The notes beneath the pieces were generated by a model. It saw nothing but the letters and a program-made list of their open reading frames with translations, was not told the DNA's origin and made no database searches. From Erythrobacter sp. EC-HK427 (GTDB taxonomy: Bacteria > Pseudomonadota > Alphaproteobacteria > Sphingomonadales > Sphingomonadaceae), in contig NZ_LR701479.1 in assembly GCF_902498745.1 (NCBI RefSeq), forward strand, positions 2,993,060 to 3,057,059: DNA of 64,000 bases, given 5' to 3'. Both the position numbers and the translations under genes were made by a program. This document shows positions 1 through 9,491 of this stretch, piece after piece (the first letter of the stretch is position 1; every line of letters begins with the position of its first letter).

Positions 1-18
1 GGTGCGGGTAACCGCCAT
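1..18 (-). CDS. ndk: 5' end of a gene running out of the window, probably nucleoside diphosphate kinase
   Basis: Only six codons are visible, reading M-A-V-T-R-T on the minus strand from an ATG at 18. A good ribosome binding site (AAAGGAAA) lies just upstream of it. MAVTRT is the usual start of sphingomonad nucleoside diphosphate kinase, and ndk beside the holC/pepA block is plausible. The assignment rests on six residues and remembered family sequence, so it is a guess about identity but a fair call that a gene starts here. Confidence 0.4.
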
Positions 19-109
19 GGGAGTTTCCTTTGGATGTAACGAGGGGTTGCGTGTTGCGCGCGCCCCTAGCCTTCCCCGGCGGTGCGGGCAAGCCCGCTGG
101 TTGCGGCAA

Positions 110-598
110 CTACTCGCGCCCGACAATCAGCATACCGCTCGATTCGTCACCGGATCGGCTCACATTGAAGCTGAAGGCGGTGCCGTCCGGCCCCTCGCCA
201 CCGATCATCATGGTTTCGTTGCTGGTCATTTCCATTTCGATGGAAAAGCCTGCAGCTTCCGCCTCGCGCCGGACATGGGCGACCATTTGTTCGGGCGTGT
301 CGCTGCTGGTCATCATCGTCATGCTGCCTTGTCCCTCGGTGCCGTTCATCACCGTGCTGGAGACGACTTCGGCTCCGGGATAGACAGTAAAGCCGTCAGG
401 CAAGCTGGCGGCGACGCCTTCGCCCGAATTGACGACGACTTCATTGCCCTCGTTATCGGTAATGCGCATTTCGGAATTGCCCCCGCTGCGCTCGGTTTCG
501 TATTCGACAGTGCCGTCTTCGGTTTCGATCGTACCGCTATCGCTGCCTCCGCAGGCGGCAAGCGTCAGGCCGAGCGTTACAATGACAAGATTGCGCAT
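110..598 (-). CDS. Hypothetical lipoprotein (paralogue of the next gene)
   Basis: This 162-residue protein starts with a short hydrophobic signal ending in a lipobox, LAACGGSD, so lipidation at about Cys16 is expected. The mature part has an acidic, Thr/Glu-rich linker and then a small domain with LPDGFTVYPGAEVV, a TPEQM...HVRREAEAAGF helix and a C-terminal GMLIVGRE strand. The same elements recur in the lipoprotein encoded next upstream, so the two are tandem paralogues. No known function is recognised. The ATG at 598 has a strong GAGGGGGAA site before it. It is on the same strand as ndk, which lies downstream. Confidence 0.8.
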   Translation of the reverse strand: MRNLVIVTLGLTLAACGGSDSGTIETEDGTVEYETERSGGNSEMRITDNEGNEVVVNSGEGVAASLPDGFTVYPGAEVVSSTVMNGTEGQGSMTMMTSSDTPEQMVAHVRREAEAAGFSIEMEMTSNETMMIGGEGPDGTAFSFNVSRSGDESSGMLIVGRE

Positions 599-688
599 GA
601 TTCCCCCTCGAATGGTTGTGCTGGCAAAGCATCACGTTCCGCGCTGGTGGTCAAGCCCCGCGCCTCGGGAGCAACTGCGCTGTCCGCC

Positions 689-1096
689 CTATTCGCCGGC
701 AACCCGCCCGATCGCCAGGCTCGCGCGGGTTGAGCCGTCCTCGTATGCCGAGGCGGCGAAATCGAATTGCAGCGCATCTTCGCGCTCACCATGAAGTTGC
801 GAGACACCGCCCGCATTCTCGGCCACGGTCAGGATAAAGCCCTTGCCTTCGGCCTGCTCGCGGAAATGCGCCTCTAGCGTTTCGGGTGTTGCCGTGCTTT
901 CCAGCAAGACGACCGTTCCGGCGCCCGCGTCGGTGCTGACCTCTTCCATCGAGGCGATTTGCGTGTCGGCGGGCAGAGTGAAGCCTTCGGGCAGCGGCGC
1001 TTGCGCAGCCGCATCGGCTGGCGGCGGCGCTGCGACAGGATCATCGCCGCATCCGGCCAAGAGCAGGGGGGCAAAAAGGCACAAAACTGCTCGCAT
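689..1096 (-). CDS. Hypothetical lipoprotein (tandem paralogue)
   Basis: This 135-residue protein has a signal peptide and the lipobox LLLAGCGDD, giving a lipidated Cys near position 16. An Ala/Pro-rich linker is followed by LPEGFTLPADTQI, a TPETLEAHFREQAEGKGF helix and a C-terminal LAIGRVAGE, the same order of elements as in the neighbouring 162-residue lipoprotein. The ATG at 1096 is preceded by AAGGGAG at good spacing. It probably sits in the outer membrane facing the periplasm. Function is unknown. Confidence 0.8.
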   Translation of the reverse strand: MRAVLCLFAPLLLAGCGDDPVAAPPPADAAAQAPLPEGFTLPADTQIASMEEVSTDAGAGTVVLLESTATPETLEAHFREQAEGKGFILTVAENAGGVSQLHGEREDALQFDFAASAYEDGSTRASLAIGRVAGE

Positions 1097-1142
1097 TCAC
1101 AAACTCCCTTGCATCCGGCCGGGGGAATATTCCCCGCAGAAA

Positions 1143-1580
1143 TTACGGCCCTTCGACCCAGCGCCCGCTTTGCTGCTTCCAGAATTTGCGCTCCATCCCC
1201 TCGCGGTCTTGCAGCGCTTTCCATGTCTGGCGGGCGTGGTCGCGGGTGGTGTCATCGAACAGGAACAGCACGCGGGAAAAGCCCTCGCCCGGCTCGCGCC
1301 AGAGGCCATCGGCGATCAGCAGGAAGCGCGCGCCATTCACGGCATCGACTTCGTTGGACAGCAGGATCGGCTGGCGCGCATCGTGTTCGTCGCCCGCGAT
1401 GCCATTGGCGAGAAAGGCTTCCGGCGCGCTTTCCCAGAGGGTTTGTGAGACGGTTTCGAGCAGGTCGAGATCGGCGGCGACAACCAGCAACCGCTCCCCC
1501 GCCTCGCGCGTCTTGCGGGCCAGCAACGCGATGGCGGCGGGTGCGGGGTCGGCAGACAAGAGATAAAAGTCCACTCTCAC
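1143..1580 (-). CDS. holC: DNA polymerase III subunit chi
   Basis: A 145-residue chi subunit. In the replisome chi links the clamp loader to single-stranded-DNA-binding protein. Seen here are the family's MRVDFYLL start, the central [20 protein letters not shown] strand-helix, [22 protein letters not shown] and the late RVLFLFDD with [20 protein letters not shown]. Length is normal. The start is a GTG at 1580 whose bases overlap the TGA of the small DUF2256 gene just upstream (GTGA), so the two are translationally coupled. pepA lies upstream on the same strand, an arrangement common in Proteobacteria. Confidence 0.9.
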   Translation of the reverse strand: MRVDFYLLSADPAPAAIALLARKTREAGERLLVVAADLDLLETVSQTLWESAPEAFLANGIAGDEHDARQPILLSNEVDAVNGARFLLIADGLWREPGEGFSRVLFLFDDTTRDHARQTWKALQDREGMERKFWKQQSGRWVEGP

Positions 1581-1723
1581 TGGTTACCCGTCCCCTTGCC
1601 GCGCCGACAGCGGTCGGAACAATAGCGGACATTGTCCCAATCCCGCTCCCACTTCTTGCGCCATGTGAAAGGCAAGCCGCAGGTATCGCAGATCTTGCTG
1701 GGCAGATCGGACTTTTTCCTCAT
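1577..1723 (-). CDS. DUF2256 family small zinc-finger-like protein
   Basis: A 48-residue reading frame starting at the ATG at 1723 fills the gap between pepA and holC. The product is rich in Lys/Arg/Trp and carries CDTCG and CSDRC pairs (Cys12, Cys15, Cys35, Cys39), with the family-typical PFTWRKKW and WDNVRYC. This arrangement of paired cysteines suggests zinc binding. It matches the short DUF2256 proteins often found in Proteobacteria. Its stop overlaps the holC start by four bases. Function is unknown. It is easily missed because of its size. Confidence 0.85.
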   Translation of the reverse strand: MRKKSDLPSKICDTCGLPFTWRKKWERDWDNVRYCSDRCRRGKGTGNQ

Positions 1724-1737
1724 CCGCCCCACGGGAA

Positions 1738-3198
1738 TCAGCCCTCCACGCTATCGCGCACAAAGCTATCGATCAGGCGCGTGCCGTATCCGGTCGCGCC
1801 CTTGTCCCAGGTTGCGCCCGGCTTGTCTGCCCACACCATGCCCGCAATATCACAATGCGCCCACGCGACGCCGTCTTCGATATAGCGTTGCAGGAACTGC
1901 GCCGCGGTGATCGAGCCTGCGCCGCGCGGGCCGACATTCTTCATATCGGCAATCGGGCTGTCGATCAGCTTGTCGTATTCGGGCGAGAGCGGGAAACGCC
2001 ACAGCTTGTCGCCGCTCGCCTTGCCCGCACTCAGCAGCTTCTCGGCCAGCGCATCGTCATTGGCAAAGACGCCGCCATGTTCATTGCCGAGCGAGATGAT
2101 CATCGCGCCGGTCAGCGTGGCGAAATCGACCACGGTCTTGGGGCTGAATTCCTGCTGCACCCAGGTCAGCGCGTCGCACAGCACCAGCCGCCCTTCGGCA
2201 TCGGTGTTGATGACTTCCACCGTCTGCCCGCTCATCGTGGTGACGATATCGCCGGGGCGCTGGGCATTGCCGTCGGGCATATTTTCAACGAGCCCGCACA
2301 CGCCGACGATGTTGGCCTTCGCCTTGCGCCCCGCGATGGCGAGCATCGCGCCCGCCACAGCGCCCGCGCCGCCCATGTCCCACTTCATGTCTTCCATGCC
2401 CGCAGGGGGCTTCAGCGAAATACCGCCGGTGTCGAAGGTGACGCCCTTGCCGACGAACACGGTCGGCGCTTCATTGCCGCCGCCTTTCCATTCGACCACC
2501 AGCAACTGCCCTTCGCGCACCGAGCCCTGGCTGACGCCGAGCAGCGCGCCCATGCCGAGCGATGCCATCTCCGCCTCGTCCAGCACGCGGACGGTCAGGC
2601 CGGTGCCTTCGTAGCGTTCGCGGCACCGTGCGACGAAGCTTTCGGGATAGATGATGTTCGGCGGCTCAGATACCAGCTCGCGGGTGAGTTCGACGCCCTT
2701 GGCAACCGCTTCCGAATCGGCCCAGGCGGTATCGGTGCCTGAAGGCGCGCCGACCACAACGATCTCGGCCAGCGACTTCTTCTGTTCGTCACGCAATTTC
2801 GTACGATATTCGTCCCAGCGCCAACCGCGCAGCCGCGCACCGAGCAGAACCGACGCGGTTTCCTCTGCCGACAGCCCGCTTGCCGCAGCATCGAGCGCCA
2901 GCGCGGTTTCGCCGCTGGTGAGATACTTCGCGCTCAGCGCCGCGCCCGCTTTCTCCAGCGCCGCGCTGCGGTCTGCCGCGTCGGCCTTCCCGGCTCCGGC
3001 CAGCGCCAGCCGCACCACTGCGCCATCGGCTTCGTAAAACCCTTCGAACAGCTGCCCGGCCTTGCCGCTGAAGCGCGAGCTTTCCGCGCCTTCCTTCACC
3101 GCGCGTGGCAGATCGGCAGGCAGGCTGTCCTGCGCAACGATCCGCGCGATCAGGCGGGTGGTGTTGGTATCATGGCTGTCACGGAAAAGGATGTTCAT
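1738..3198 (-). CDS. pepA: Leucyl aminopeptidase (M17 family)
   Basis: A 486-residue cytosolic M17 metallopeptidase that removes N-terminal residues from peptides. The two-metal site is complete: [10 protein letters not shown] (Lys251, Asp256), [15 protein letters not shown] (Lys263, Asp274) and the family signature NTDAEGRL (Asp333, Glu335, Arg337). The start chosen is the ATG at 3198, giving [10 protein letters not shown] with GGGAGA a few bases upstream; a longer frame upstream has no family similarity and runs into lptD. It diverges from lptD, so the roughly 100 bp between them should hold both promoters. Confidence 0.95.
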   Translation of the reverse strand: MNILFRDSHDTNTTRLIARIVAQDSLPADLPRAVKEGAESSRFSGKAGQLFEGFYEADGAVVRLALAGAGKADAADRSAALEKAGAALSAKYLTSGETALALDAAASGLSAEETASVLLGARLRGWRWDEYRTKLRDEQKKSLAEIVVVGAPSGTDTAWADSEAVAKGVELTRELVSEPPNIIYPESFVARCRERYEGTGLTVRVLDEAEMASLGMGALLGVSQGSVREGQLLVVEWKGGGNEAPTVFVGKGVTFDTGGISLKPPAGMEDMKWDMGGAGAVAGAMLAIAGRKAKANIVGVCGLVENMPDGNAQRPGDIVTTMSGQTVEVINTDAEGRLVLCDALTWVQQEFSPKTVVDFATLTGAMIISLGNEHGGVFANDDALAEKLLSAGKASGDKLWRFPLSPEYDKLIDSPIADMKNVGPRGAGSITAAQFLQRYIEDGVAWAHCDIAGMVWADKPGATWDKGATGYGTRLIDSFVRDSVEG

Positions 3199-3298
3199 GA
3201 AGTCTCCCGAAAAACGGTTTGTCTTATGGTCTGGCGGCAATGCGATGCCGCGCAAAGCTGTCGTTGCAGTTAGGAGCGGGTGGTGCGATAGGCAAGCC

Positions 3299-5608
3299 AT
3301 GCTGCCCGGGTCGCCACAATTGCGATTGATGCCTTCGCTTGCCACTTTACGCCACACAACCGCCGCCGGAGCGCTGGCATGGCTGACCTGTGCCGCGCCT
3401 GCTTGGGCGCAAGAAACCGATCCCCCCCCTGCCGAATTGCCCGAGCGGGTCAACGGCACCTTCCCGGCGGACGTCACCACCGTCGCCGAATTCAACGAGG
3501 ATGGCCAGCGCCAGATCGGGTTCGAAGCCGATACGCTCGCTTATGATCAAGGCACCGATACAGTCACAGCCGAAGGTGATGTCATCCTGCGGTCGGGCGA
3601 CCAGTCGCTGCGCGCGGACCGGGTAACTTGGAACCGCCTGACCGGAGAAATCGTCGCCAGTGGCATGGTGCGCGTGGTCGATCCTGACGGCAACCAGCTG
3701 TTTACCGACCGCGTGGTGCTGACCGACGAGCTGGAAGCGGGCGCGTTGCAGAACCTGCTGATCGCCTTCCGGCAAGGCGGGCGCATCGCGGCGGAACAAG
3801 CCACGCGTACCGAGGATGGCGACATCATGGCCGAGCGGGCGGTCTATTCCTCCTGCGCCGTGATCGATGCCGGTGGCTGCGACCGCAGCCCCAGCTGGCG
3901 CATCACCGCCGAGCGCGTTTTTTTCGACAATGAAACCCAGCGCATCCGCTTTCGCGGGGCCTATCTGGAACTGTTCGGATCACGCATTCTGCCGCTGCCG
4001 GGGTTGTCAGTGCGCGCCGATGGCAGTGCGGAAACCGGATTTTTCATCCCCAATATCGCGCTCACCGCGTCAAACGGGATCGAGATCAGCGACAGCTATT
4101 ACTGGCGAATTGCCGATAATCGCGATCTGACGGTGACCGGCTATCTCTATACGGCGGCTGCTCCGATGGCGTCGGCACAATACCGGCAATTGACCGACAA
4201 TGGCGCGTTTCAGGTGACCGCATACGGCACCTACAGCTCGCGCATTCCCTTGAATTCCACCACGCCAACAAGCGAAAACCGGCTGCGCGGCTATATCTAC
4301 GCCAATGGCCGTTTCCAGCTTGACGAAAACTGGACAGCCACCGGATCAATCCGGCTGGCGAGCGACCGCACTTTCCTGCGCCGCTACGATATCAGCCGCG
4401 AAGACCGCATCCGCTCGGTGGTCGAATTACAGCGGATTGACGACAATTCCTATATCTCGGTGGCTGGCTGGGCGACGCAGGCACTGCTGGTCAGCAGCGA
4501 TCAGGGGCAAGTGCCGCTGGCGTTGCCACTGATCGATGCGCGCTATCGCCTCGAAGACCCGTTGCTGGGCGGACAGGTCGAAGTGCAAGCCAACACGCTC
4601 GCCATCACCCGCTCGGAAGGGCAGGATACGCAACGTGCCTTCGCCCGCGCGCAGTGGGACAGGCGGATGATTACCCCGCTGGGGCAGGAAGTGACGCTGA
4701 CCGCCCTCGTGCGCGGCGATGTCTACCATTCGGACGATAATTTGCTCACCAGCGTTGCAAGCTATCGCGGGCAGGAAGGCTGGCAAACGCGCGGCGTGGC
4801 GATTGCGGCGGTGGATGTGCAATGGCCCTTTATCGGCGGGTTCATGGGCGGCACGCAGGTGCTTAACCCGCGTGTGCAAGTGGTTGCCGCGCCGCAAATC
4901 CGCAATCTCGATATTCCCAACGAAGATGCCCGCGCCATCGATCTGGAGGATTCGAACCTTTTCGCGCTCAACCGCTTCCCCGGCTATGACCGGGTGGAAG
5001 ACGGGGTGCGTCTCACCTATGGCTTTGACTGGGAGGCGAATTTCCCCGGCTGGCGGATCAGCACCACGCTGGGCCAGTCCTACCGCCTGTCCGATGCACC
5101 CAGCCTGTTCCCCAACGGCACCGGGCTGACCGATGAATTCTCCGATATCGTGGGCCGGACGCAGGTGCGCTATCAGGACTTTATCAAATTCACCCACCGC
5201 TTCCGGCTGGACAAGGACAATCTGGCGGTGCGCCGGAACGAGATTGACGCGACGGTCGGCAACAACCGCACCTATGCCGAAATCGGCTATCTGCGGCTCA
5301 ACCGCGATATCGATTTCAGCCTGGAGGATTTGCAGGACCGCGAGGAACTGCGCGTCGCGGGACGCTGGGAGTTTGACCAGCACTGGTCGATCTTCGGGTC
5401 CGCCGTCATCAACCTGACCGACCGCGAGGAAGACCCATCCTTCACCGCCGACGGCTTTGAACCGCTGCGCACGCGATTGGGAATTGCCTATGCCGATGAC
5501 TGCTTGGAATTCGGCATCACCTGGCGGCGCGACTTTATCGAGCTCGCCGATGCGCAAAGCGGCGACAGCTTCCGGCTCTACTTCAACCTGCGCAATCTTG
5601 GCTTTTGA
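3299..5608 (+). CDS. lptD: LPS assembly outer-membrane protein LptD
   Basis: This 769-residue protein inserts lipopolysaccharide into the outer leaflet of the outer membrane. A signal peptide ends near residue 37 (APAWA-Q). A periplasmic OstA-like domain follows (GFEADTLAYDQGTDTVTAEGDVIL) and then the large beta-barrel ending in the characteristic CLEFGITWRRDFIELADA and a terminal LRNLGF. Cysteines occur in YSSCAVIDAGGC and DDCLEF, candidates for the structural disulfides of the family. The start is uncertain: an AGGAG lies about 22 bases before this ATG, and an in-frame ATG at 3329 would still leave a signal peptide. First gene of the classic lptD-surA-pdxA-rsmA order. Confidence 0.93.
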   Translation: MLPGSPQLRLMPSLATLRHTTAAGALAWLTCAAPAWAQETDPPPAELPERVNGTFPADVTTVAEFNEDGQRQIGFEADTLAYDQGTDTVTAEGDVILRSGDQSLRADRVTWNRLTGEIVASGMVRVVDPDGNQLFTDRVVLTDELEAGALQNLLIAFRQGGRIAAEQATRTEDGDIMAERAVYSSCAVIDAGGCDRSPSWRITAERVFFDNETQRIRFRGAYLELFGSRILPLPGLSVRADGSAETGFFIPNIALTASNGIEISDSYYWRIADNRDLTVTGYLYTAAAPMASAQYRQLTDNGAFQVTAYGTYSSRIPLNSTTPTSENRLRGYIYANGRFQLDENWTATGSIRLASDRTFLRRYDISREDRIRSVVELQRIDDNSYISVAGWATQALLVSSDQGQVPLALPLIDARYRLEDPLLGGQVEVQANTLAITRSEGQDTQRAFARAQWDRRMITPLGQEVTLTALVRGDVYHSDDNLLTSVASYRGQEGWQTRGVAIAAVDVQWPFIGGFMGGTQVLNPRVQVVAAPQIRNLDIPNEDARAIDLEDSNLFALNRFPGYDRVEDGVRLTYGFDWEANFPGWRISTTLGQSYRLSDAPSLFPNGTGLTDEFSDIVGRTQVRYQDFIKFTHRFRLDKDNLAVRRNEIDATVGNNRTYAEIGYLRLNRDIDFSLEDLQDREELRVAGRWEFDQHWSIFGSAVINLTDREEDPSFTADGFEPLRTRLGIAYADDCLEFGITWRRDFIELADAQSGDSFRLYFNLRNLGF

Positions 5609-5743
5609 TCGCACCCTTCCCCGACGCAGAGCTGGCCTTGGCTTGAGCCATCGGCTCAGCTAGGGTTAAGCCCGACAGTGTAATGCGCATCATTTCAGGT
5701 GACAGATGACAGACCGCGCCGGTTGCGCGCTGCATACAGGATT

Positions 5744-7108
5744 ATGACAACAGTGAATTCCATCGTGCACAAAGTTTCGCGTGCCGCGCTCGCCATGGCG
5801 GGTGCGCTCGTGCTGGCCTCTCCTCTCGCTTCGACAAGTGCTGCGGCGCAGTCTGCGGGGATGGAGGCGTTCAACCTTCCCGAAGATATCGCCTTCATCA
5901 TTGAATCGGGCAATCCGATGGACCGGCGCGCGGTGGCGCGGGTGAACGGCACCGTCATCACCTCGACTGATATCGACCACCGGCTGGCGCTGATCCTTGC
6001 CGCGCAGACCGTTGAACTGCCGCCCGAAGAAGTCGCCCGCTTGCGCTTGCAGGTGTTCTTCAATCTGGTGGACGAGACGATCCAGGCGCAGGAAGCGGCC
6101 GCGCTGGAAATGGAAGTCACTACTGACGAAGTGAACCAAGCCTATGCCGAATACGCCGCCAGCCAAGGGCGCGGGCCTTCGGAAATGGACGCTTATCTGG
6201 AATCGCTCGGTTCCTCGGGCCGCTCGGTGAAGCGGCAGATTCTGGGCGAGCTGGCATGGGACCGGCTGCTGCGCCGCAATATCGTGCCCTTCGTCAACGT
6301 CTCCGAAGCCGAAGTGACCGAATTGTGGGAACGCCTGCAGGCAACCCGCGGTGATACGGAATACCGGCTGGGCGAGATTTTCCTCTCAGCCAACGCCAAT
6401 AACCGCGAACAGGTGCTGGCCAACGCTACGCAGATTGTCGAGCAATTGCAGCAGGGCGGCAGCTTTGTTGCCTATGCGCGGCAATATTCGGAAGCCAGCA
6501 GCCGCGTGACCGGGGGTGACCTTGGTTGGCTGTTCCTGCCGCAATTGCAGCAGCCGCAACTGGAAGCCGCCGCTGCGCAGATGCAACCGGGGCAGCTGGT
6601 CGGCCCGCTGGAAATCCCCGGCGGTTTCTCGATCCTCTTGATGATTGACCAGCGGCAGGTCGGGATGCCCGATCCGCGCGATGCCACGCTCAGCCTCAAA
6701 GAGCTGTCGCTCGCTATGCCGCAAGATGCCAGCGAAGCTGCGCGCGAAGCGCTTGCAGGCAGCTTTATCGAGCAGATGCAGGCAGTCACATCGTGCGAGC
6801 AGGCCGATATCGTCGCCGAATCGCTCGGCGCGGCCACGGTGGACAATCCGCGCGTTGCGCTGCGCGATCTGCCGCCAGCCTTCCAGCAAATCCTGCTCAC
6901 CCTCCAAGCCGGTCAAATGACGCCGCCCTTCGGCGATCTGGCGGACAGCGTGCGGATGATTATGGTCTGCGGACGGCAAATGCCCGCCGATACCGCCGGC
7001 CCTTCGGTGGAAGATCTGATGGAGCAGCTAGAAGAAGAGCGGATCAACCGCCGCTCGCAAAGCTATTTGCGCGATCTGCGCACCGATGCCGTGATCGAAT
7101 ATAACTGA
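5744..7108 (+). CDS. surA: Periplasmic chaperone / peptidyl-prolyl isomerase SurA
   Basis: 454 residues. SurA escorts outer-membrane beta-barrels, including LptD, across the periplasm. A signal peptide is seen to about residue 36 (STSAAAQS). The SurA N-terminal domain starts at ARVNGTVITSTDIDHRLALI, and a parvulin domain spans roughly residues 205-310 (YRLGEIFLSA ... GGDLGWLF ... IPGGFSILLMIDQRQ). A second, divergent repeat near the C-terminus has TPPFGDLADSVRMIMVCGRQ. The ATG at 5744 has AGGA close upstream. pdxA begins four bases after the stop, so they are probably co-transcribed. Confidence 0.93.
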   Translation: MTTVNSIVHKVSRAALAMAGALVLASPLASTSAAAQSAGMEAFNLPEDIAFIIESGNPMDRRAVARVNGTVITSTDIDHRLALILAAQTVELPPEEVARLRLQVFFNLVDETIQAQEAAALEMEVTTDEVNQAYAEYAASQGRGPSEMDAYLESLGSSGRSVKRQILGELAWDRLLRRNIVPFVNVSEAEVTELWERLQATRGDTEYRLGEIFLSANANNREQVLANATQIVEQLQQGGSFVAYARQYSEASSRVTGGDLGWLFLPQLQQPQLEAAAAQMQPGQLVGPLEIPGGFSILLMIDQRQVGMPDPRDATLSLKELSLAMPQDASEAAREALAGSFIEQMQAVTSCEQADIVAESLGAATVDNPRVALRDLPPAFQQILLTLQAGQMTPPFGDLADSVRMIMVCGRQMPADTAGPSVEDLMEQLEEERINRRSQSYLRDLRTDAVIEYN

Positions 7109-7112
7109 CGCC

Positions 7113-8015
7113 GTGCCCGACATTCCCCCGCTCGCGGTCAGCCTCGGCGATCCGGCGGGGATCGGGCCGGAAGTCATCGCCACAGCCTCGGCGCGGCGCG
7201 AGGAACTGGGCCTGCCGCCCTTCCGCGTGATTGGCGAGCCCGGCGGCGCGGTGCCGGGCGAACCCACCCGCGCCTCGGCGCAAACCGCCTATGAGGCGCT
7301 AACAGAGGCGATTGCGCTCGTCCGGCGTGGCGAATGCTCGGGAGTGGTGACCGGCCCTGTTTCCAAAGCGCAAATCGCGCAGGTCGCGCCCGGTTTCATC
7401 GGCCAGACCGAATTGTTCGCGGATGCCTGCGGCCTGCCGCATACCGCGTCTGTGATGATGCTCGCCGGGCCATCGCTGCGCACTGTGCCGATGACGGTGC
7501 ATTGCGCGCTGGCCGATGTGCCGGGTCGGCTTTCGCAAGAGCTGATCGTCAACCGTAGCCGCATCGTCGCGCGCGCCTTGCAGCGCGATTTCGGCATCGA
7601 AAACCCGCGCCTCGCGCTGTGCGGGCTTAATCCGCACGCGGGCGAGGACGGACGGATGGGGCGCGAGGAGATCGACATTATCGCCCCCGCCATCGCGCAG
7701 CTCCGCGCCGAGGGCATTGACGCCACCGGCCCGCACCCCGCCGACACGCTGTTCGCCGCGCACAAGCGCGCCAGCTACGATGTCGCCATCGCGATGTATC
7801 ACGATCAAGCGCTCGTCCCGTTGAAAACGCTCGATTTTGACGAGGGCGTGAATGTGACCTTGGGGCTACCGATTGTCCGCACCTCGCCCGATCACGGCAC
7901 CGCGTTCGATATCGCGGGCAAAGGCATCGCGCGGCCCGATGCGATGATTGCCGCGATCCGCATGGCGGGGGACATTGCGGCGCGGCGTCTTGTCCCTAAA
8001 ACCCGCGCGTCCTGA
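7113..8015 (+). CDS. pdxA: 4-hydroxythreonine-4-phosphate dehydrogenase
   Basis: A 300-residue enzyme of pyridoxal 5'-phosphate synthesis that oxidises 4-phosphohydroxy-L-threonine with NAD. The family opening [22 protein letters not shown], the metal-site [14 protein letters not shown], the [11 protein letters not shown] loop and the terminal [14 protein letters not shown] are all present. It starts at a GTG at 7113, just after surA, and is slightly shorter than the usual 320-330 residues. Its TGA stop lies inside the first arm of a palindromic repeat that separates it from rsmA, so the repeat supplies the end of the reading frame. Confidence 0.93.
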   Translation: MPDIPPLAVSLGDPAGIGPEVIATASARREELGLPPFRVIGEPGGAVPGEPTRASAQTAYEALTEAIALVRRGECSGVVTGPVSKAQIAQVAPGFIGQTELFADACGLPHTASVMMLAGPSLRTVPMTVHCALADVPGRLSQELIVNRSRIVARALQRDFGIENPRLALCGLNPHAGEDGRMGREEIDIIAPAIAQLRAEGIDATGPHPADTLFAAHKRASYDVAIAMYHDQALVPLKTLDFDEGVNVTLGLPIVRTSPDHGTAFDIAGKGIARPDAMIAAIRMAGDIAARRLVPKTRAS

Positions 8016-8086
8016 GCTTGTCGAAGGACTGCTTTTTCTTCTAGCGAGGCAAAGAAGTCGAAGGACAGCCCTTCGACAAGCTCAGG
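8011..8086 (+). repeat. Intergenic palindromic (REP-like) repeat
   Basis: Two perfect inverted 17-base arms, CCTGAGCTTGTCGAAGG at 8011-8027 and its complement at 8070-8086, flank a short spacer between pdxA and rsmA. This arm sequence is a well-known dispersed intergenic palindrome of sphingomonads and Caulobacter relatives. The stop codon of pdxA lies in the left arm. Transcribed, it would make a long hairpin that could stabilise or end the upstream message. Confidence 0.85.
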
Positions 8087-8106
8087 GCAGTCGGAAAAGG
8101 GGAGAC

Positions 8107-8943
8107 ATGGACACACCTAAACTCCCTCCCCTACGCGAAGTGATCGCCGCGCATGGTCTCTCCGCCTCCAAGGCCTTGGGGCAGAACTTCCTGTTCGACG
8201 AGCAATTGCTCGACCGCATCGCCGCCATTCCGGGCGACCTTGCGGACAAGGCGGTGCTCGAAATCGGCCCCGGCCCCGGAGGCCTCACCCGCGCCCTGCT
8301 GCGCGCCGGAGCCCGCGTCACCGCGATCGAGCGCGACGCGCGCTGCATCCCCGCGCTAGCAGAATTGCAGGCCGCCTTCCCCGGCAGGCTGCGCGTGGTG
8401 GAGGACGATGCGCTCGCACTCGATCACGCCGCGCTGATGGGCGAACCCTTCGCCATCGTCGCCAATCTGCCGTACAATATCGGCACGCAGCTGTTCACCA
8501 ACTGGCTGTCCGCCAAGGAATGGCCGCCGCAATGGACAAGCCTGACGCTGATGTTCCAACAGGAAGTCGCCCGCCGCATCGTCGCCGCGCCGGACAATAG
8601 CGAATACGGGCGGCTGGCCGTGCTCGCCCAGTGGCGCTCCACCGCGAAACTGGCGATGAAAGTGCATCGCAGCGCCTTCACCCCGCCGCCCAAGGTGATG
8701 AGTGCGATTGTCCATGTCACCCCCGCAACCGCGCCCGAAGGCGTCGATGGCGCCGTGCTGGAACGCCTGACCGCCGCCGCGTTCGGCCAGCGGCGCAAGA
8801 TGTTGCGGCAAAGTCTGAAAGGTCTGCCCGGCGGGCTGGCGGCGCTTGATTCGGTGGGCATCGATCCCACGCGCCGCGCCGAAACGCTCACCGTCGCCGA
8901 TTTCCTCGCGCTGGCCCGCGCGCTGGATCAGAGAATAAGGTAA
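8107..8943 (+). CDS. rsmA: 16S rRNA dimethyladenosine transferase
   Basis: A 278-residue SAM-dependent enzyme that dimethylates two adjacent adenines in helix 45 of 16S rRNA during small-subunit assembly. Seen are [17 protein letters not shown] at the N-terminus, the SAM motif [15 protein letters not shown], the NLPYNIGTQ catalytic motif and the C-terminal [13 protein letters not shown]. The ATG at 8107 follows GGGGAGAC at good spacing; upstream frame is repeat DNA. It is convergent with the PilZ gene, and their 3' ends overlap by 16 bases. Confidence 0.95.
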   Translation: MDTPKLPPLREVIAAHGLSASKALGQNFLFDEQLLDRIAAIPGDLADKAVLEIGPGPGGLTRALLRAGARVTAIERDARCIPALAELQAAFPGRLRVVEDDALALDHAALMGEPFAIVANLPYNIGTQLFTNWLSAKEWPPQWTSLTLMFQQEVARRIVAAPDNSEYGRLAVLAQWRSTAKLAMKVHRSAFTPPPKVMSAIVHVTPATAPEGVDGAVLERLTAAAFGQRRKMLRQSLKGLPGGLAALDSVGIDPTRRAETLTVADFLALARALDQRIR

Positions 8944-9371
8944 TTGGCGATCAGATAGGCCGTGCTCAGCGCCGTCAGCGCCAGCAGGGTGTAGGCAGCA
9001 ATCTGCGTTTTGGGCGACCATGCTGACGGATCGTTGGGGGTCTCGATCTTCTGCGCCTTGAACCGCTGTTCCGGCCCGCGACCGTCCAGCACCGCCTGCA
9101 CATTGATCCGCCGGTCTGCGCGCATTCCGCAGCGGCGGCCACTGCTCCACCGTGCTTCGCCGACGATGTGGTGGCCGTTGATCGTGATATCGACAATCTC
9201 GCCGCGCTCGGGCGGGTGTTCGCACACCACCAGCAGGCCGCGCGGGGACAGATCACCGATGCGGATATCGCGCGTGCCACGGCGGTCGCGCATCTTGCCG
9301 CGCAGCATGGCTGTCGTTCGATTATCAACACGCGATCTCTCACCACCGGCGAGCATTTCATTTCCCCACAA
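8928..9371 (-). CDS. PilZ domain protein with C-terminal membrane segment
   Basis: 147 residues. The N-terminal two thirds fit a PilZ domain, the usual receptor for cyclic-di-GMP: basic [12 protein letters not shown], the DLSPRGLLV (D-x-S-x-x-G) motif, then [26 protein letters not shown] single hydrophobic helix near the C-terminus ([24 protein letters not shown]) anchors it in the inner membrane. Whether it still binds cyclic-di-GMP is not certain, as the N-terminal R-x-x-x-R spacing is only approximate. Its 3' end overlaps that of rsmA. Confidence 0.75.
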   Translation of the reverse strand: MWGNEMLAGGERSRVDNRTTAMLRGKMRDRRGTRDIRIGDLSPRGLLVVCEHPPERGEIVDITINGHHIVGEARWSSGRRCGMRADRRINVQAVLDGRGPEQRFKAQKIETPNDPSAWSPKTQIAAYTLLALTALSTAYLIANYLIL

Positions 9372-9491
9372 AGACCTAGACGGGGCAGGCCTAGCGCAAA
9401 GGTCTTATCTCCGGGTTAAGGCCACGGGAGGCCAGCCAAGGCGCCAGAGGGGATTTGACATAGGCGCGTCGCCTCGCCAGTGCGATTTCAT

